Counted from the stretch's first letter, positions 35,377 to 47,692 are shown. The stretch: 64,000 nucleotides of DNA from Trichaptum fuscoviolaceum (GCA_910574455.1 CAJSYZ010000003.1:4153250-4217249), one strand, 5' to 3'. Notes: generated by a model from the letters alone, not told the origin. Made by a program: numbers and translations.

Positions 35377-35983
35377 CGCGTCCTGACGCGTCCTGATTTG
35401 GCTGGCACCTGTCTGAAGGGTCGCTACTTCGTCTGAAAATACACTGATTGCCTTATCTCACTGAAATAAGGAGTGTTTCAGGATGCAAGCCGTCTCTCAG
35501 TGCATCAGAATGCAAGTCAGGATTTCAGTGCTCAAGTGTAATACATCAGAGATTGCTAACGGCGGCTGGCGCGTCCTGGAGCTTCCTTAAATGGGTTGAA
35601 GCGTTGTCATGCCTGCCTGAAGTGTTGCCTGGCTGCCTGATGGCCTTAAAACGGCGTTTCAGGACAAAATCAGTGCGTAAGGAGGGAAGCTGTACATCAG
35701 GTGGCAAGTCAGACTCAAGTGAGATTTACTACTACTACCACTACTGTACTCAAGTGAACTTGAACCTCTGTTTTGAGATTTCAAGCTACCTTCATCTTCA
35801 TGACATCTTGAAAGCGACAGCAAACACCATTGACAACCTCAGTCTACAATGATCATTCAACGAGAAGCAATTCAATAATAGATACAATCACGATGCTCCT
35901 GGCAACTTTTGAAGACAAGAGCATGCACTCAACAATTTACTCAACAAGATAACACCGTTAGCACTATTCAAACGGGCCTCAGC
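35377..35983. repeat. Left subterminal region of the TIR element
   Basis: No gene. Contains short repeated words (GACGCGTCCTG twice in a row at about 35375-35395, GGCGCGTCCTGG near 35570, CCTTAT...AATAAGG, CAGTGCTCAAGTGT) resembling the right subterminal DNA at 52280-52490. Such clusters serve as transposase-binding sites in CACTA-like elements; that role is inferred here. Confidence 0.5.
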
Positions 35984-36841
35984 CTACTCAATATCGAGCA
36001 TTGGGAAGTGATGGATTATTGTATCCGGTAAGGCCAAGGCATCTTGATTCAAGACGGAAGCAACAGCAAACGTGCTGTGCGCGTCGATTGCCGCATCTAA
36101 TAGAGCAGATGCAAGTGAGAAGATGGTCAGCCTGAGTGACAACTTGAAAAGGATAACTTACAATGGACTTGAGCAGCCGACAGCTCAACTTCGGCCCAAT
36201 TGCTCATCGTGACCAAGACATCTTTTTCGATGTTTGTCTGCAGGAGCCTGCCCGCCATCTCCTCCAGCTTTATAAACAATTGCGGAAACTTGAACCAGAG
36301 ACGGGGGTTCAGAAGCAGCTGGAGCCAAGTTGGCGTTCTTGGCCAGAAATCGGGGTAAACGAAGCGCGCCCAATCTGTCAAATCGACACAGGAGGATACG
36401 GGAATGTCAAATTTATTCCTGATGCGAGTCACATCACCTGCCAATTAGTTCAGTTATGCCGCATAATGAGAGAAGAAATGGGATTGTCGTACCAGCGATT
36501 CCTGCTGACACTTTCCATACAGTTTCATCACCTAATAATTGTTCCAATCTTGGGGGAAGAGCATTAAGTAGATGAGTCCGGAGGAGGAACACATGTTGCT
36601 GAACCGCGAGTTGGATGAGGTCCACGCGATATAGCTCTGGTGAGTTACTCGCCCATTCAATGTCGAGGGCAACGAAGCGTCGTTCCGGGGCATCCGGCAA
36701 GGAAGCATAGATGACGTCTACGGCATTCTCCATCGTCGCGGTGGTCAGACATACTTCAGGAACAAGAGGTCCGAGTGTATAACTGCGAAGTTGAAGAAGA
36801 GGCGTTGGCGGAACCCCCAGGTAGTCGAGGAGATGTTGCAT
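35984..36841 (-). CDS. 3'-5' exonuclease, DEDDy type (WRN/RNase D-like), inside the TIR element
   Basis: Exons 36493-36841, 36162-36437 and 35984-36096 give 245 residues. All motifs of the DEDDy exonuclease fold are present. Exo I is ALDIEWASN (D-x-E). Exo II is WKVSAGIAGDVTRIRNKF, with the Asp after the glycine block, followed by SCVDLTDWARF. Exo III is VHYAAIDAHSTF (Y-x-x-x-D), preceded by NWAEVELSAAQ as in Werner exonuclease. Such enzymes degrade DNA or RNA from the 3' end using two metal ions. The ATG at 36841 directly follows CAG, so an upstream coding exon (about 36900-37100) is possible. The gene is 0.6 kb inside the left TIR and intact. It could be captured host DNA or part of the element's machinery. 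Confidence 0.85.
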
Positions 36842-37510
36842 CTGTTTGTGAAGCTGGCAAAAAGTCAGTGCAGTGATTTTGAGAGGAAATGGAAAGTAAG
36901 CACGATTTTTTGCATCCTAGATATCCTCCTTTGTGTCCAAGGAAGTCTTCGCGCGATGCGTACTCGAAGCACAGCATGGTCAATCAATAGGAGCATGTGG
37001 AGCCCCAACAGAATGTGATAAAAGTTCATGGCGAAGGGTTGAATGGGTGGGTGGGTGGCGGGGAGGGGCGACACCCACTCCGAGTTCACATTTATACAAA
37101 GCTCTTGCACGCATTTTTCTGATGCCTTATTCTTCTGGGAAAAGAAGAGAGGAATCTATCAGTGCATTATACTATGGCTCGGATAAACCTCAAGCTGAAC
37201 TGACAGGAGATAAGAAGGATTTCTTCTAGATGACTCGATTATGAGGCTTCTTTTCATTTTATGCACAAACAAACAAGAAAGTGAGTCAGGTTAACTCCGA
37301 AGAAGTCAGGAAGACATAGCCCACTGCACAAGAAGCTGTTCCATCAGCTCTAGAAGGCAAAGCCACGGGTAAGCCGTCATACAATCAGTCATCCCTGGAT
37401 ACAACTCGAAACCGGAACCATGCCAATGTGGGAAATGGGATCAATGCATCCCAATCCGCTATGGAAGAAGTAGTTTAAATGAAGGAGCGTTTCTTGTCCT
37501 TAGAGCTGGG
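36842..37510. other. Spacer between exonuclease and BCS1-like remnant
   Basis: No confident gene. A minus frame at about 36865-37110 beginning MNFYHILLGLHMLLLIDHAVL could be an upstream exon of the exonuclease, with the acceptor at the CAG before 36841; not proven. Confidence 0.35.
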
Positions 37511-37519
37511 GGGATTGCG

Positions 37520-39330
37520 CTGTCAGCCGATAATCGACTTATTCTGCATATTGAAACCGAGCGATCTCCGTTTCGGCGGCAATGGTGGTGGCACAGAGGT
37601 GTTTGTCGAGGAATAGGACATGACTACTTGAACGATATCTAAGATGAAGTAATACTTTTTCCCGTTTGATGAATTCGCAATTTGTGTCGTGAGCTGCTTT
37701 GCCAACGTCAGGTAGACTGTTTGACGCACCTCTCATCAATGAGCTCGAGCTCAAGGTTGCGGTACTCGAGGCATCGGACGCAAATACCGACACCGGAATT
37801 TCCGAAATCGATCCAGAGGATGGGGTGGGGTGGGGAGGCTGATCCCATCGAGCTCGCCTTCGCGTTTGGTGATCTCGGGCTTCTTGACGTCCGCGTACAG
37901 GAAGAAGTCGCAGAAGAGCGCTTGAGCCTGCCTAGGGCTTGCGCTTTTGAACTCGATCCAAACATCCATACCACCGGGGTGCGAGAGCGCGGGGTCGAAA
38001 CGCTCAAGATGGTTCGTCGCTGCGACGGGACGAGGAAGCGGCCAACAGCAGCGGCGACACCATCAAGTGCATTAAGAAGGCCAGAAAGAGAGAGCGTGTT
38101 CACGTCGGATAGAGTGTCATATTTCTTGCTTTTCTTCTTCTTGCCAATTTCTTCATTGTCGTCATCATCGTCATCTTATCCTTGTTGTCGGACAACAAAG
38201 AGCTCTTCTTCTTACCACCAGGAACACAGGTTGAGGACCCGTCGCGCGAAGTTGAGCGAGTGAATGCAGCGTCAAGGTCCTCGAGAAGGACAATACACGG
38301 GGCAGGCACACGGCCCATAAGCGACGACAACGTCACATCGTTCATCCAAAAAGCGGAACGTGAGATGGCGAGAATGTCGAGCATGAGCGCGCCAGCAAGG
38401 GCATGGATCAACGATGATCTGCCCAAGCCAGGGACACGATAGAGGAAATTGTCGCGACAAGAGTGGTTACCACGGTCAGCGCACCACTGATTCAGAAAGA
38501 GAGGTTAAACTTTCAGTCGATGTGTGGCACTTCATGTACATACCTTCTCTGATTGCAAGAAGTCCCTTGTGTCGGCAAGGAGCATCTCTTAAATCCCCGC
38601 CATGAGCCATGGAATCAGCGAAATAGATATGAATTTGATGGTCGTCTGGTGAGGCAAACTGGAAGCCTTTGAGCTCCTCATCTCCGAATGACTTGTCTCT
38701 AAAAGAAGACTTGCCCGGCAAGATGGTGCGCGCTGTCGTCTCGAACTCGTAAGCGTGCTGGCATTCTAAGCGCTTCAACAACCATAGCATCAGCCAGTCA
38801 TGTAGTTGTGTTCATCGGGTCATGAGCTATTGTTGCAATAGCGGATAACTACTAGGGCTACTTACCAGTCCCCACAACAATGAAAGTGTCTCCGGAAGTC
38901 TCTGGTTTCCAACCTGACCATGGCTGTCAGTGGTGGTAGCGGACGACGGAGGGCCTGTGATGCCAGTGTCAGACCCCACGTGGGAAGTCATCATGTCGAT
39001 GCTGGGTACTACTAGTAGCAGGAGTGCGATGGCAATGGTGGTGGTGCTGTCTGGCGGTGTTCCAGAATTGCACCATCTTGCGTGCGCTGTAAACGGTGTG
39101 AGCTAGGATTCTGTATCAAATGGTATGTAAATAACGTGAAGTAAAAGGATTGAGAAGGAGAATAAACTCACCAGCCTTGAACTCCTGTGCCATGCTCGTG
39201 CAGACCTCTGTCTCCCATTCCGCCCAGATCTGTTACGACATAATTTAGTACAAAGTGCAGGAGAGCAGCGCATGGAAGATGTCATATGTGAAGGAGACAG
39301 CGCCAAGGTTGAAGAAAATGACAAGCCTCA
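37520..39330 (-). pseudogene. Decayed BCS1-like AAA ATPase
   Basis: Resembles BCS1-type AAA ATPases (mitochondrial inner-membrane chaperones in the founding family; expanded with unknown roles in mushrooms). Recognisable pieces in order on the minus strand: DWLMLWLLKRL...YEFETTARTI, a BCS1-specific region, WCADRGNH, the Walker A region, CIVLLEDLDAAF (Walker B), SLSGLLNALDGVAAAVGRF, and MDVWIEFKSAS. Damage: Walker A reads VPGLGRSS (the essential Lys replaced by Arg). The frame breaks between GRFLV and VAATNHLERFDPAL near 38030. The arginine-finger motif, usually RPGR, reads HPGG. It cannot be a working ATPase as read. It lies inside the TIR element, so it is either captured cargo or an older host gene. 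Confidence 0.8.
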
Positions 39331-40164
39331 AGGTAGTGCAAGAGGATGAGATGAGAGAGTTTGTGCGCATGGTGGGGGAGTTGAGGAAGGGGCTCAGTCT
39401 GGGAAAAGGCGAGCGGCGATGTCCACGTCGGGCTCTTGCTGACTCGGAGTCGGGAAAACAATACTACTACCAAGTTGCGTGTCTGTCTTTGAATCAAGGT
39501 TGGTCGCAAAGCCCATTTGATCCAGCTCCTCCGTCGTCTGCCAGAAGGCAATAGCATAAGTCAAGCCGTCCAGTTCCCTCTGACCTAGAACGTCCCGAGA
39601 ATAACAACCGGTCATTCCATTAAAATTATTATACCTAATAGTTGTCGAGCAGAGCAGTTGTAGTAGTAGCCGGACCAACCTTCGCCCCTCAGGCTTAGTT
39701 TACTAGTACTAGTAGTTTCCGACTTCAAGCTGACCTCCGAGTCGGAAGAACTTCCGAGTCTGAGCCTGAGACCGAGTCGTGGGACTTCAAGTTCAGCTCA
39801 AAAGTTCAAGTTGCCGAACAGTGACCCGTAACGATGTTCGGTCTTCAGGTTGGTAGACCCGGATTCGAGCCAGTCGTGAATTTATCAAGCAGTAATTAGA
39901 GCATCACTGGTGCCAGTGAGTCCAAGTCCGACTCGGAATAGTTAGTAAACAATTCATATCGTTTTTTATTTACATACAGTCATACAACAACTTGAATACC
40001 GATGCACAGAAAACACAAGTATAAGGTCGACGAACACAGAACAAGGAGACAAACATACAAAGACACAACTTGAATACTAGTGGTATGCACTGGTATGAGG
40101 TAATACTACGAAAAGAAAACAGTGAGAAATAGTATGAGTACAAGCCTGAGTCCTCACTGGCAGG
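39331..40164. repeat. Motif-rich gene-free island
   Basis: Dense in short words: ACTAGTAGT/TACTAGTACT (39690-39720), GACTCGGA/CCGAGTC, CTTCAAGTTCA, CACTGGTGCCAGTG. Similar islands lie at 40519-40977, 47440-47690, 48780-48900 and, outside the element, 59480-59800. No gene. Confidence 0.5.
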
Positions 40165-40518
40165 CTACTTCGTCTGACTCCGAGTCTGCGGTTTAAGTGA
40201 ATTAAAAGGTTCCAATGCTGCTCGTTCCCGCTCAACCTTGTGGTGCTCCTCATTAAACCACGCTTTCCATGTACTCGAGCCCTTGTTAGCCCTAGTTACC
40301 TTAATCTGTGGATGATATTCCGCAAGTTCCGACATCACTGCATCATCCTTTTGTGATTCGAATCCGAAATGAATATCACCGTAACCGGAGGTGCGCATCT
40401 CCGACAATTGTTGCCAAATACAGTGGCTGAGTGGCGTGAGCCTGAGAAGTCTGGCTTCAAGTTCAGATTCAAGTTCTGCATTTAGTAGCCTGACTACCCC
40501 ATGCCCTGCCAGTGGCAT
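40165..40518 (-). CDS. Hypothetical protein in the TIR element
   Basis: Single open frame of 117 codons starting MPLAGHGVVR, ending TRSQTK. Charged, no signal peptide or known motif. Lies between two motif islands and diverges from companion gene 1, the arrangement also seen between the transposase and companion gene 2. Could be a real small gene of the element or a truncated exon. Confidence 0.4.
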   Translation of the reverse strand: MPLAGHGVVRLLNAELESELEARLLRLTPLSHCIWQQLSEMRTSGYGDIHFGFESQKDDAVMSELAEYHPQIKVTRANKGSSTWKAWFNEEHHKVERERAALEPFNSLKPQTRSQTK

Positions 40519-40977
40519 CGATGTATTGTGTCTTTGTCTACTATACTCTGTAGTACTGTACTCTAGTAGTACTCAAGGTTGTTCTTTTCAACAGCTTGAA
40601 GCCCTCTCACCTTAAAGTCGAAGTCCCTGCCACCTAAATTTTAGTTCAGAGGCTGCCACTGGCGGTACTCAGGCTGGCGGTGAGTCAACCAGTCTCCTAG
40701 TTCAACTTCATCCGCTGACTGAGATCTTCAAACTTCAAGTTGTAGCCTGAGTAGTACTATCTACTACTACTAGTATACTGGCAACTTGATCTCTAAATTT
40801 GAACCGAAGTTCAAGATACTACTATTCGGTTCCGACGACTCGGAGTCGGACTCGGAGTTGGTAGGCTCACAGCTACTATACTATTGCACCAGTTTTAACT
40901 CCATTTTGAAGCTGTTGGAGAAAGCGAAACAACCTCCTATCAGGCTTCAAGTCACAGTTTTGTTCAAAATATCCAAA
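40519..40977. promoter_or_regulatory. Motif island upstream of companion gene 1
   Basis: Contains CTAGTAGTACT, GCCACTGGCGG, CTACTACTACTAGTA, GACTCGGAGTCGGACTCGGAG and TTCAAGTT-type words just before the ATG at 40978. The island at 47440-47690 before companion gene 2 has the same words, so a shared promoter architecture is inferred. Confidence 0.4.
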
Positions 40978-43200
40978 ATGTCCAGTGAGCCTGAGTTTGA
41001 GTCGAACCCCCTTGTTGGTTCTGACAATAGCTAAATTGTAGATAAAAGGAAACATGAGACAGTTGAGGAACGCACATCTGCCCCGCGGGCGAGATCAAAT
41101 CATGGAGGTCGAGGCAACTGGGGGCACCAACCGCGCGACCGGTCGCAAATTCCAGACTGGAGTACAGCGTACGCACATACATCTTTGAACAACCCTTCAG
41201 CTGGGAGTCATGGCTCTCTTCAAGAACGCATTTTCTCCGGCCCTGCAAGTCCGAGTCCTAATAGCCGACCTCTTGAAGATCGCATTTCTGCCGGCCCTCC
41301 AAAACGGAGTAGTGGTAGCCAACGTCTTCAAGATCGCATTTCAACTCGGAGTCCTAGTAGCCACCATCACAATGAACCTGAAGGTACTCCTGCCAGTGAC
41401 AGCAAAAGGCGTAAAGTTGAGAAGGATGACGAAACGCTGAGTCATTGGGCACCGTTCCCGGTATCTGTTCCACCACCATCAAGGCCACCATCATCACTGG
41501 CCGATAATGTGAGTGGCGTCACGGGACCTGGCAGTTTTGTCCAAACACCTGTCACTGGCGGAGATTGCGGAGATACTATAGGTGAACTGCTTAAAAATAT
41601 GGCACAAAGTGCTTCGCACACTGGCATAGAAGGCAACGAGTCGGTTCGCTCGACTTCAGGCCATCCAGGCCTTTCATCGGATGATAGGATTGCGAGTTTG
41701 GAGGGTCAGGTTGATACGATGAATAAAACTCTTAGCAAGATATCTTCTTATGTCGATCTCTTGACTAGTAATGTTGCTGGGGTAAGTAATAGGATCATGT
41801 TTCGAAAAAGAACGTCTAATAACCTACGCTTGTTAGTCACGGGCAGCAGGCGACGCTGTTAGAGTAAGGAAGACCTTGGATAGTCTAAGGTTCTTCTTCA
41901 TGGAATCCTCCGCAATTGTCCTTGGGTTCAAAGATTCGGACATACAGAAATGCCTTGACAGCCGGAGCACTGAAGATCCCTTCGGTTCCTACTACTTCGA
42001 GGTGAACGATGGCGCGTTTCAGAAAATCATGAATAAATACTACCGACTTCATTCTCGCAACGGCTCGGAAGGTCTTGAGAACTGCTATCTCAATATGGAC
42101 ATTATAGAGAAGAGAAGGCAGAAGGGTTTTTCGCAGTATTGAACTCATACGATAGGGATGCCGAAAATCTTAAGGCTTTCCAATTCTTCATACCGCTCTT
42201 CCAGGCCTACTACGACGTAATCTACGAACTCATCGCAATCATTGACGCCGATCTCCAAAGAATGTCAGTCGACATCTCTAAGATTCTCGTGGCTCAATCT
42301 CAGCCTCCCAATCGTCGTCGTCCCGATCTTCGGCCCCTGACATTGAGGCCATTCTATCAACCGATATCGGAAGCAGGGAGTTTGCAATTGAAATACAATA
42401 CGCCTGCGGTTAGACAGCTTCATTTTCAGCCCCAGCAAACTGAGGTCAATCAAACGCTACTACAGTTTGACAACACGCAGAAATCTTGGGAAATGGCGAT
42501 TAATCTGTGCAATATTCACGACGCATTCTTCCAGAGGAGGGATGCATTTGCTGTTACCTCCAACGACTATGCAATTATTTTCGAGGCAAGAGATATTCTG
42601 GAGCTTTTGGAAAACGCCGAAGCAGCAATTTTGGCAGATAATTCTGCTGACAAGATTCAATATTGCTTCCAGGAATTGGATTATCTTCAGAGGAGATTGA
42701 TAGGAGCGCTTAGGATTGTCAAGAGATGGTTGCAAATTGCCTCCACAAAGGGTCTTTTCGATGTCGTCATGCAGAATGGGAAAGGCGTGGTCATAAAAGG
42801 GCTCTTAAACAAGATCATACATCAAGGGCAGGAGTCGACTGATGCTGTCCTTGATTCTATTGATATGTTAGCAGCCTATAACAGGGACGAATTGGAGGCC
42901 TATCATACGAACTTGAAGGGCAAGGGGAAGGAAAGACAGGACACGGCAGCATCGACGTCAGCAGGGTCCTTAGATAGCCAGACGACTCGAACAACTTTCT
43001 TGCAGGAGGCGGACATGCACAGATACCAAATGTATCTGATGGAGGCGGTGTGCTCGTCATTCGATAGACAAACCCCGAAGGGCATCGCGATGAAAATTGA
43101 TATTAAAGAAGTTCTAGGGTATCGCAATTATTTAGAATTGGCGATAAAGTCAAAGGATGACTCCAAGCCTTCAAGTCCTCAAGGTCGCCTCAACTACTAG
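40978..43200 (+). CDS. Companion gene 1 of the TIR element, unknown function, one apparent frameshift
   Basis: Exon 1 is 7 nt (40978-40984), then a 57-bp intron, exon 2 41042-41781 and exon 3 41837-43200. The N-terminus has three degenerate 18-residue repeats (S-L-Q-E-R-I, L-E-D-R-I-S, L-Q-D-R-I-S). A Ser/Pro-rich stretch and a short helical segment follow, then a long, probably helical C-terminal region of about 440 residues with KRWLQIASTKGLFDV and MYLMEAVCSSFDRQTPKG. Near 42125-42135 (run GGGTTTTT) the frame shifts; one extra T would restore it. This is either a recent mutation or a sequencing error. I recognise no domain. No membrane segment or signal peptide. Confidence 0.6.
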
Positions 43201-43433
43201 CCGAATTAGCCCTCTCGTAGGTGGTGGGTTGACAATGGACACAGTATGCTTGCATCTCCAGTTTCTCCCTTTGTTGCTTTGAGATTTGTTGATAATTATA
43301 TTACCTCGAACAATGAATACCATGATGTCGTCGCCGCTGGCTCTGGCAATGTAAACTGTACAACAAGTCTCAATACACTTTGTAGTACTATGTGGCAACT
43401 TGAATGTGCTAACGGAAGAGTTTAACTTAGTAA

Positions 43434-46400
43434 TTATTGTCTAGCTTCGTACAGTGTTTGGTGCATGTGCATGTCAGCAAATCGGTTAACATAGAATCTA
43501 TCATAAAAATCCAGGGTCTCCTCAGGTGTCAATGACTTTGGAGGACATTCATCACCCTTCGGAACCCCCAGGAGGTGGGCCAAACGGAGGATGTCCCCTA
43601 CATCTATCACAGATTGCTTCGGAGCCTTGCAGTCGCGGTGATAGCGACATCTGCCACTGGCATTCACTCCAGTACAGCATCCGACACAGGTGGTAGAGCT
43701 CTCTAACTCATACTCCGGTTCGACTATCCACATTCTTGTTTTCAGGTCGGGTGAATCTCCAACACGCTTGAAAAATTGGACGAGAGCGCAGTCCTGACGT
43801 TCCCCTTTAGCGGTGAAGGAAAAAAGAAGCATAACCCGGGCAACTCTCATTCCTGCAAACCCCTTTATGCAGGAGCTAACTCGAACAAGGACTGCATCAC
43901 GTCTTGCTTTTCCGCGCCAAGAGGGATTGGACCTGATCGCCTCCCTCATTGCTTGTTCTATAGGGATCGATTCGCCATGGTAGGCAAAGAAAGCAGTGGC
44001 TGAATGGAATATTGAAAAGTCATTGCTTGTGTCCAATTCAACTGCTGGTTGGGCTCTGCCAGAGGAGCCCCTTGAGTTGGAGATGTGATTCTCGTACTTG
44101 TTGAATAAGTATTTTTTTATGAGCTGTCGGAGCTGTCGGAGCTCTGGATGACCTTTTATCGCCGCAAGCGTGTTGAGCTGTTTAGGATACACCTTACTGG
44201 ACTCTGCAAGGATGACAACAAAGAAGTCAGATGTGCAACACCAAAGCATGGGTTACCAAGTAATACCCACGTTGCTTGGAAGCCATTAAGATCAAGCTCA
44301 AAGGGTCATTTCTGCCACCCAAGCGGATCTGGCGTTCAGCATGTAGTATGCCATGAACCGCAAGATGATGTGGCCCATACACTACGTTTTCGGGATCTTC
44401 CAGGTCTGCAATTTCGTTGAGTTCATTATTGCCCACAATGTCATCGAAGAAGTCCTCTGTATCATCAGCTGCGCCAGCTACGGGTGTATCATGATGGTGC
44501 ATCTGCTCCTTCCGAATTCGGGTCCTCTCAGCGTCATCTGTCTCCGACTCTGACATATTCCTGCGCAGAACATCTTGCAAAGCTCTCCATGAAGCCTCAG
44601 CCAGAGGACTTTCCAGCATTCCACGCCTCTTGAAGTCTGCCCTCGATGCAATAAGTTTACTGAGACGTTGGTTTGCTGTGATCATCTGACCCAAAGGATC
44701 ATTTCTGTTTGAGCGTCGCCACGTTTCCTTGACCGCGTAAATGTGTTTATTCTCTGTGATTGATGAGCACAGCCCGCTTGGTGCAGCGAAGAGAGGGATC
44801 ATTGTAGGATAGTGAATCATGGCATGCTGTCGTGGAAGTGAGAAGTTATCCCGGATGCCCTTAGCTATGAATATTTTGCGATATTGATGATAGTGATCCA
44901 GAGAGGCTTTAATCTGATCAAGAGTTGAGGCTGTAATCGTGTACCGACGCACAAGGTAACAGAAGTCCAGAAATGCACTCAATGCGTGAACTATATCATC
45001 ATGTACAATGCCCACAATAGCCGGAAGATACACCTAGTAAGCGGATTGCATCAGATATCAGCAAACCACCACCTCAAACAAGATCATGATGAAAATACCA
45101 CATACTTTCATAAGTGCCTTTGAATCATTACCTGTCCATTGCTTGAAGCCTCGACCTTCGGGAAATCTGCGAAGTCCGGGAAAAGGAGCAGCAACTCTGA
45201 TTCTACGTGAAAGTTAGCAATGGTATTCACACGACTTGTAAGGGAATAGTACCTTTTATCCACAATATCCAGCTCTGTTGTGGTCATGCTCTGGCAAATC
45301 CACTCGACAAGATGATCCTTGAACACGCCTTTGATGATTTGGTGCAGTAAGTCTGGAGAAATGAGATCGCATATATCTGCACGCGGAAAATCATTGGTGA
45401 AGGGCTACGGGACATAGTTCAAGTTGCGGTAAGTGCATCTAATGGACAACTTGAAGTTGGAACACATACGACGATATCTTGGTGGAACCCATACTCCTTA
45501 CGAATTGTGGCTCTACTTATGCTATTGTCATCCACCTGTTCTATCAATTGTTCGTGCAGCTCTTTTGTTCGAGGATTTGTAACAAATTCCGGATTATCTA
45601 GGTTCTTGTGAGGTGCTGTACATCTATATAGTAGCCGCATTAAGCCATTTCCTCGAACTCAAGTCGGATGTGATTTTTGGAAAGGACAATACTTACTTGC
45701 AGCACCATCCAGTGCATATTGCGCATAGACTCACCTGTTCCGGATAATCGGCTATATACGAGCCGAGTCCGAGAACCGACCTACGCAAGTGACCATCAGG
45801 GCACCGGAAAATGGTTTGTTCGTTGTTTATGGACATTGCGCTCTTCAGTGGTCTCAAGATTCTCGATATAGATGAATGAAAGACTTGATGTCGAAAGCGG
45901 CGGAATTCATCCGACTTTTCGTACTGCCGTTCAGCTGCAAAGCATCAGAACACAAATGGATAGCTCAGTTTTTGACACACACTCTTTGGTATTGCTAGAA
46001 ATGCTACGAGCTGGACTGTATTCAACTTTTGGGACCGCCGGGCCTTGTTAGATACATTTCCTATTGAGAGATATAACGGATAATATTCGTTGTTGCCAGT
46101 TCCAACGGAAACTGTTGTCTTGTCACTCCCTAAAATTACCGGAACGAACATGGACCCATGAACTGCTTTATCTTCGGCGTAGATTTTGTTCTAAGTCAAG
46201 GATAATCAGTACACTTCCTCCAACTTCGAATGCTGCATGATTCATGACTTACAGCCTGTTCCCAAGCAAAATTTCCGGACATGTAGTTTCTGAAGACTCG
46301 TTCTTTGTTGTCATCAGAGTCCTCTTTCGGCTGATACTCACGAAACGGGACATAGTCGAATTCGCCTTCCAACGCCGGATTGTCCACCAAATTCCGGATC

Positions 46401-47420
46401 ACTTCCAAAGGATCCCGATACCATACATCATATTCTTTCCTCTTCCATGACTCGGTGTTCTCGTTTGTTGCCTTTTGGCTATGATCGTCCGTGTAGAAGT
46501 TACTAAAGGATTTCCAAGACACATCACCGACTTTCGTAGCATCAATGGCGTTATACATTTTTTGCGCATCTCCATCGAGTAGCGTACTAGTTGAACCCAG
46601 ATCCAAGTCATCGTCAGGCAATGTCGCATCCAATTCGGAACATCCGCAAGATTTTACATTCTCCGCCTCCTGAATCAGCTGATAAGCCTTCATGATTCCC
46701 AGAAGCTTTGTTATGTTCCCAGCAGACATTTGCTCTTCCCGATAGAGAAAATCTGCGAGCTCAAAATCTGCTCGGCACGAATATGGAAACCAGTCATTTG
46801 ACGCAGATTCGTTTCGCGGAGCGGGTGAGTCTTCGTATTCTAAGAAGTTCCCTTCTGCATCACATGGAGTGGCTGCACAATGTTTGGTGTCAAAATGCTA
46901 CAGTAAACCGGGAACAATTGATTTGGCGCGCACCATTCAAGTATCTGTGATACACCTTCAAGTTATCCTCGCTCTCCTTATAATCTCCAATGTCGGAATC
47001 CAAGTCTTCAGAACGGCCACTGTCACTTCCGGTGACAGAATGGGACAGAGAATCAGGTCTGTCCAAATCTTGAAGCAGCTCGTCTCGGCCTATACTGAGC
47101 ATCGAGATATCCTGTGTAAGCATGGAAATATCGTAATCGTAGGAGTCAGAGCCGCTCTCAAGATGACCCTCTGATGGAAGTTCGGACGACCTCAGGAGAG
47201 CTTCAAGTTGAGGACTTGGAGCTCGTATGGGTCGAATAGGTGACGATTCATATTCATGACCACAGGCAGAAGAATTTGCCAAGAATGACGTCGGATGAGC
47301 TGAATATTCATGTCTTGCTCTTCCAGATTGACTCTTGAACATCCTACTACAGCCGGGCAAGGTGCATCGAATAGTTGGTGGAAAATGAAAGGGATCGTGC
47401 TTTTTCCGTGTCGCTGGCAT
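43434..47420 (-). CDS. Plavaka-type transposase
   Basis: Multi-exon minus-strand gene; first exon 46934-47420, second 46253-46872, further exons down to 43434. The N-terminus has a C2H2-like finger (CTLPGCSRMFKSQSGRARH), as in Plavaka proteins. Then come a DYVPFREYQPK block and F-A-W-E-Q-A, followed by the Plavaka core: SMFVPVILGSDKTTVSV, EYYPLYLSIGNVSN, FRCPDGHLRRSVLGLGSYIADYPEQ, CAICTGWCCK (zinc-binding cysteines), NDFPRADICDLISPDLLHQIIKG, ARRYTITASTLD-like helices, RQHAMIHYPTMIPLFAAPSG and the SITENKHIYAVK stretch. The end, LDFYDRFYVNRFADMH, is also family-like. Plavaka belongs to the CACTA/CMC group of DDE transposases, which cut and paste between TIRs. The frame looks open through most exons, so it may be active. 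The small introns were not all fixed to the base. Confidence 0.88.
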
Positions 47421-47692
47421 CAACTTGAATGTAACCTCAGTAGTAGTACACGTCGACAATTGGGACTCACAGCTGAGCCTCACTGGCACTGGCAGGCTGC
47501 TAGCACTGGCAGTGACTCGGACTCGGAGTGCCAGTGAACTTGAACCTGAGTTAAAATTAGTCATAGAGTAGTCACGGTAGTAGTGGGCGTAAATTTTCAA
47601 CTTGTCTAAGATAGACGCCCCCGCCTCCCTGATCTTGAACTTGCACCTTCGACACATCTTATCATCATACAAGTCTCAAAACACTGCACAAA
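47421..47692. promoter_or_regulatory. Divergent promoter of transposase and companion gene 2 with hairpin
   Basis: 272-bp head-to-head spacer. Holds a perfect 11-bp inverted repeat (TCACTGGCACT ... AGTGCCAGTGA, about 47476-47533) and several CACTGGCAG and GACTCGGA words. A shared regulatory or transposase-binding role is inferred. Confidence 0.45.
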
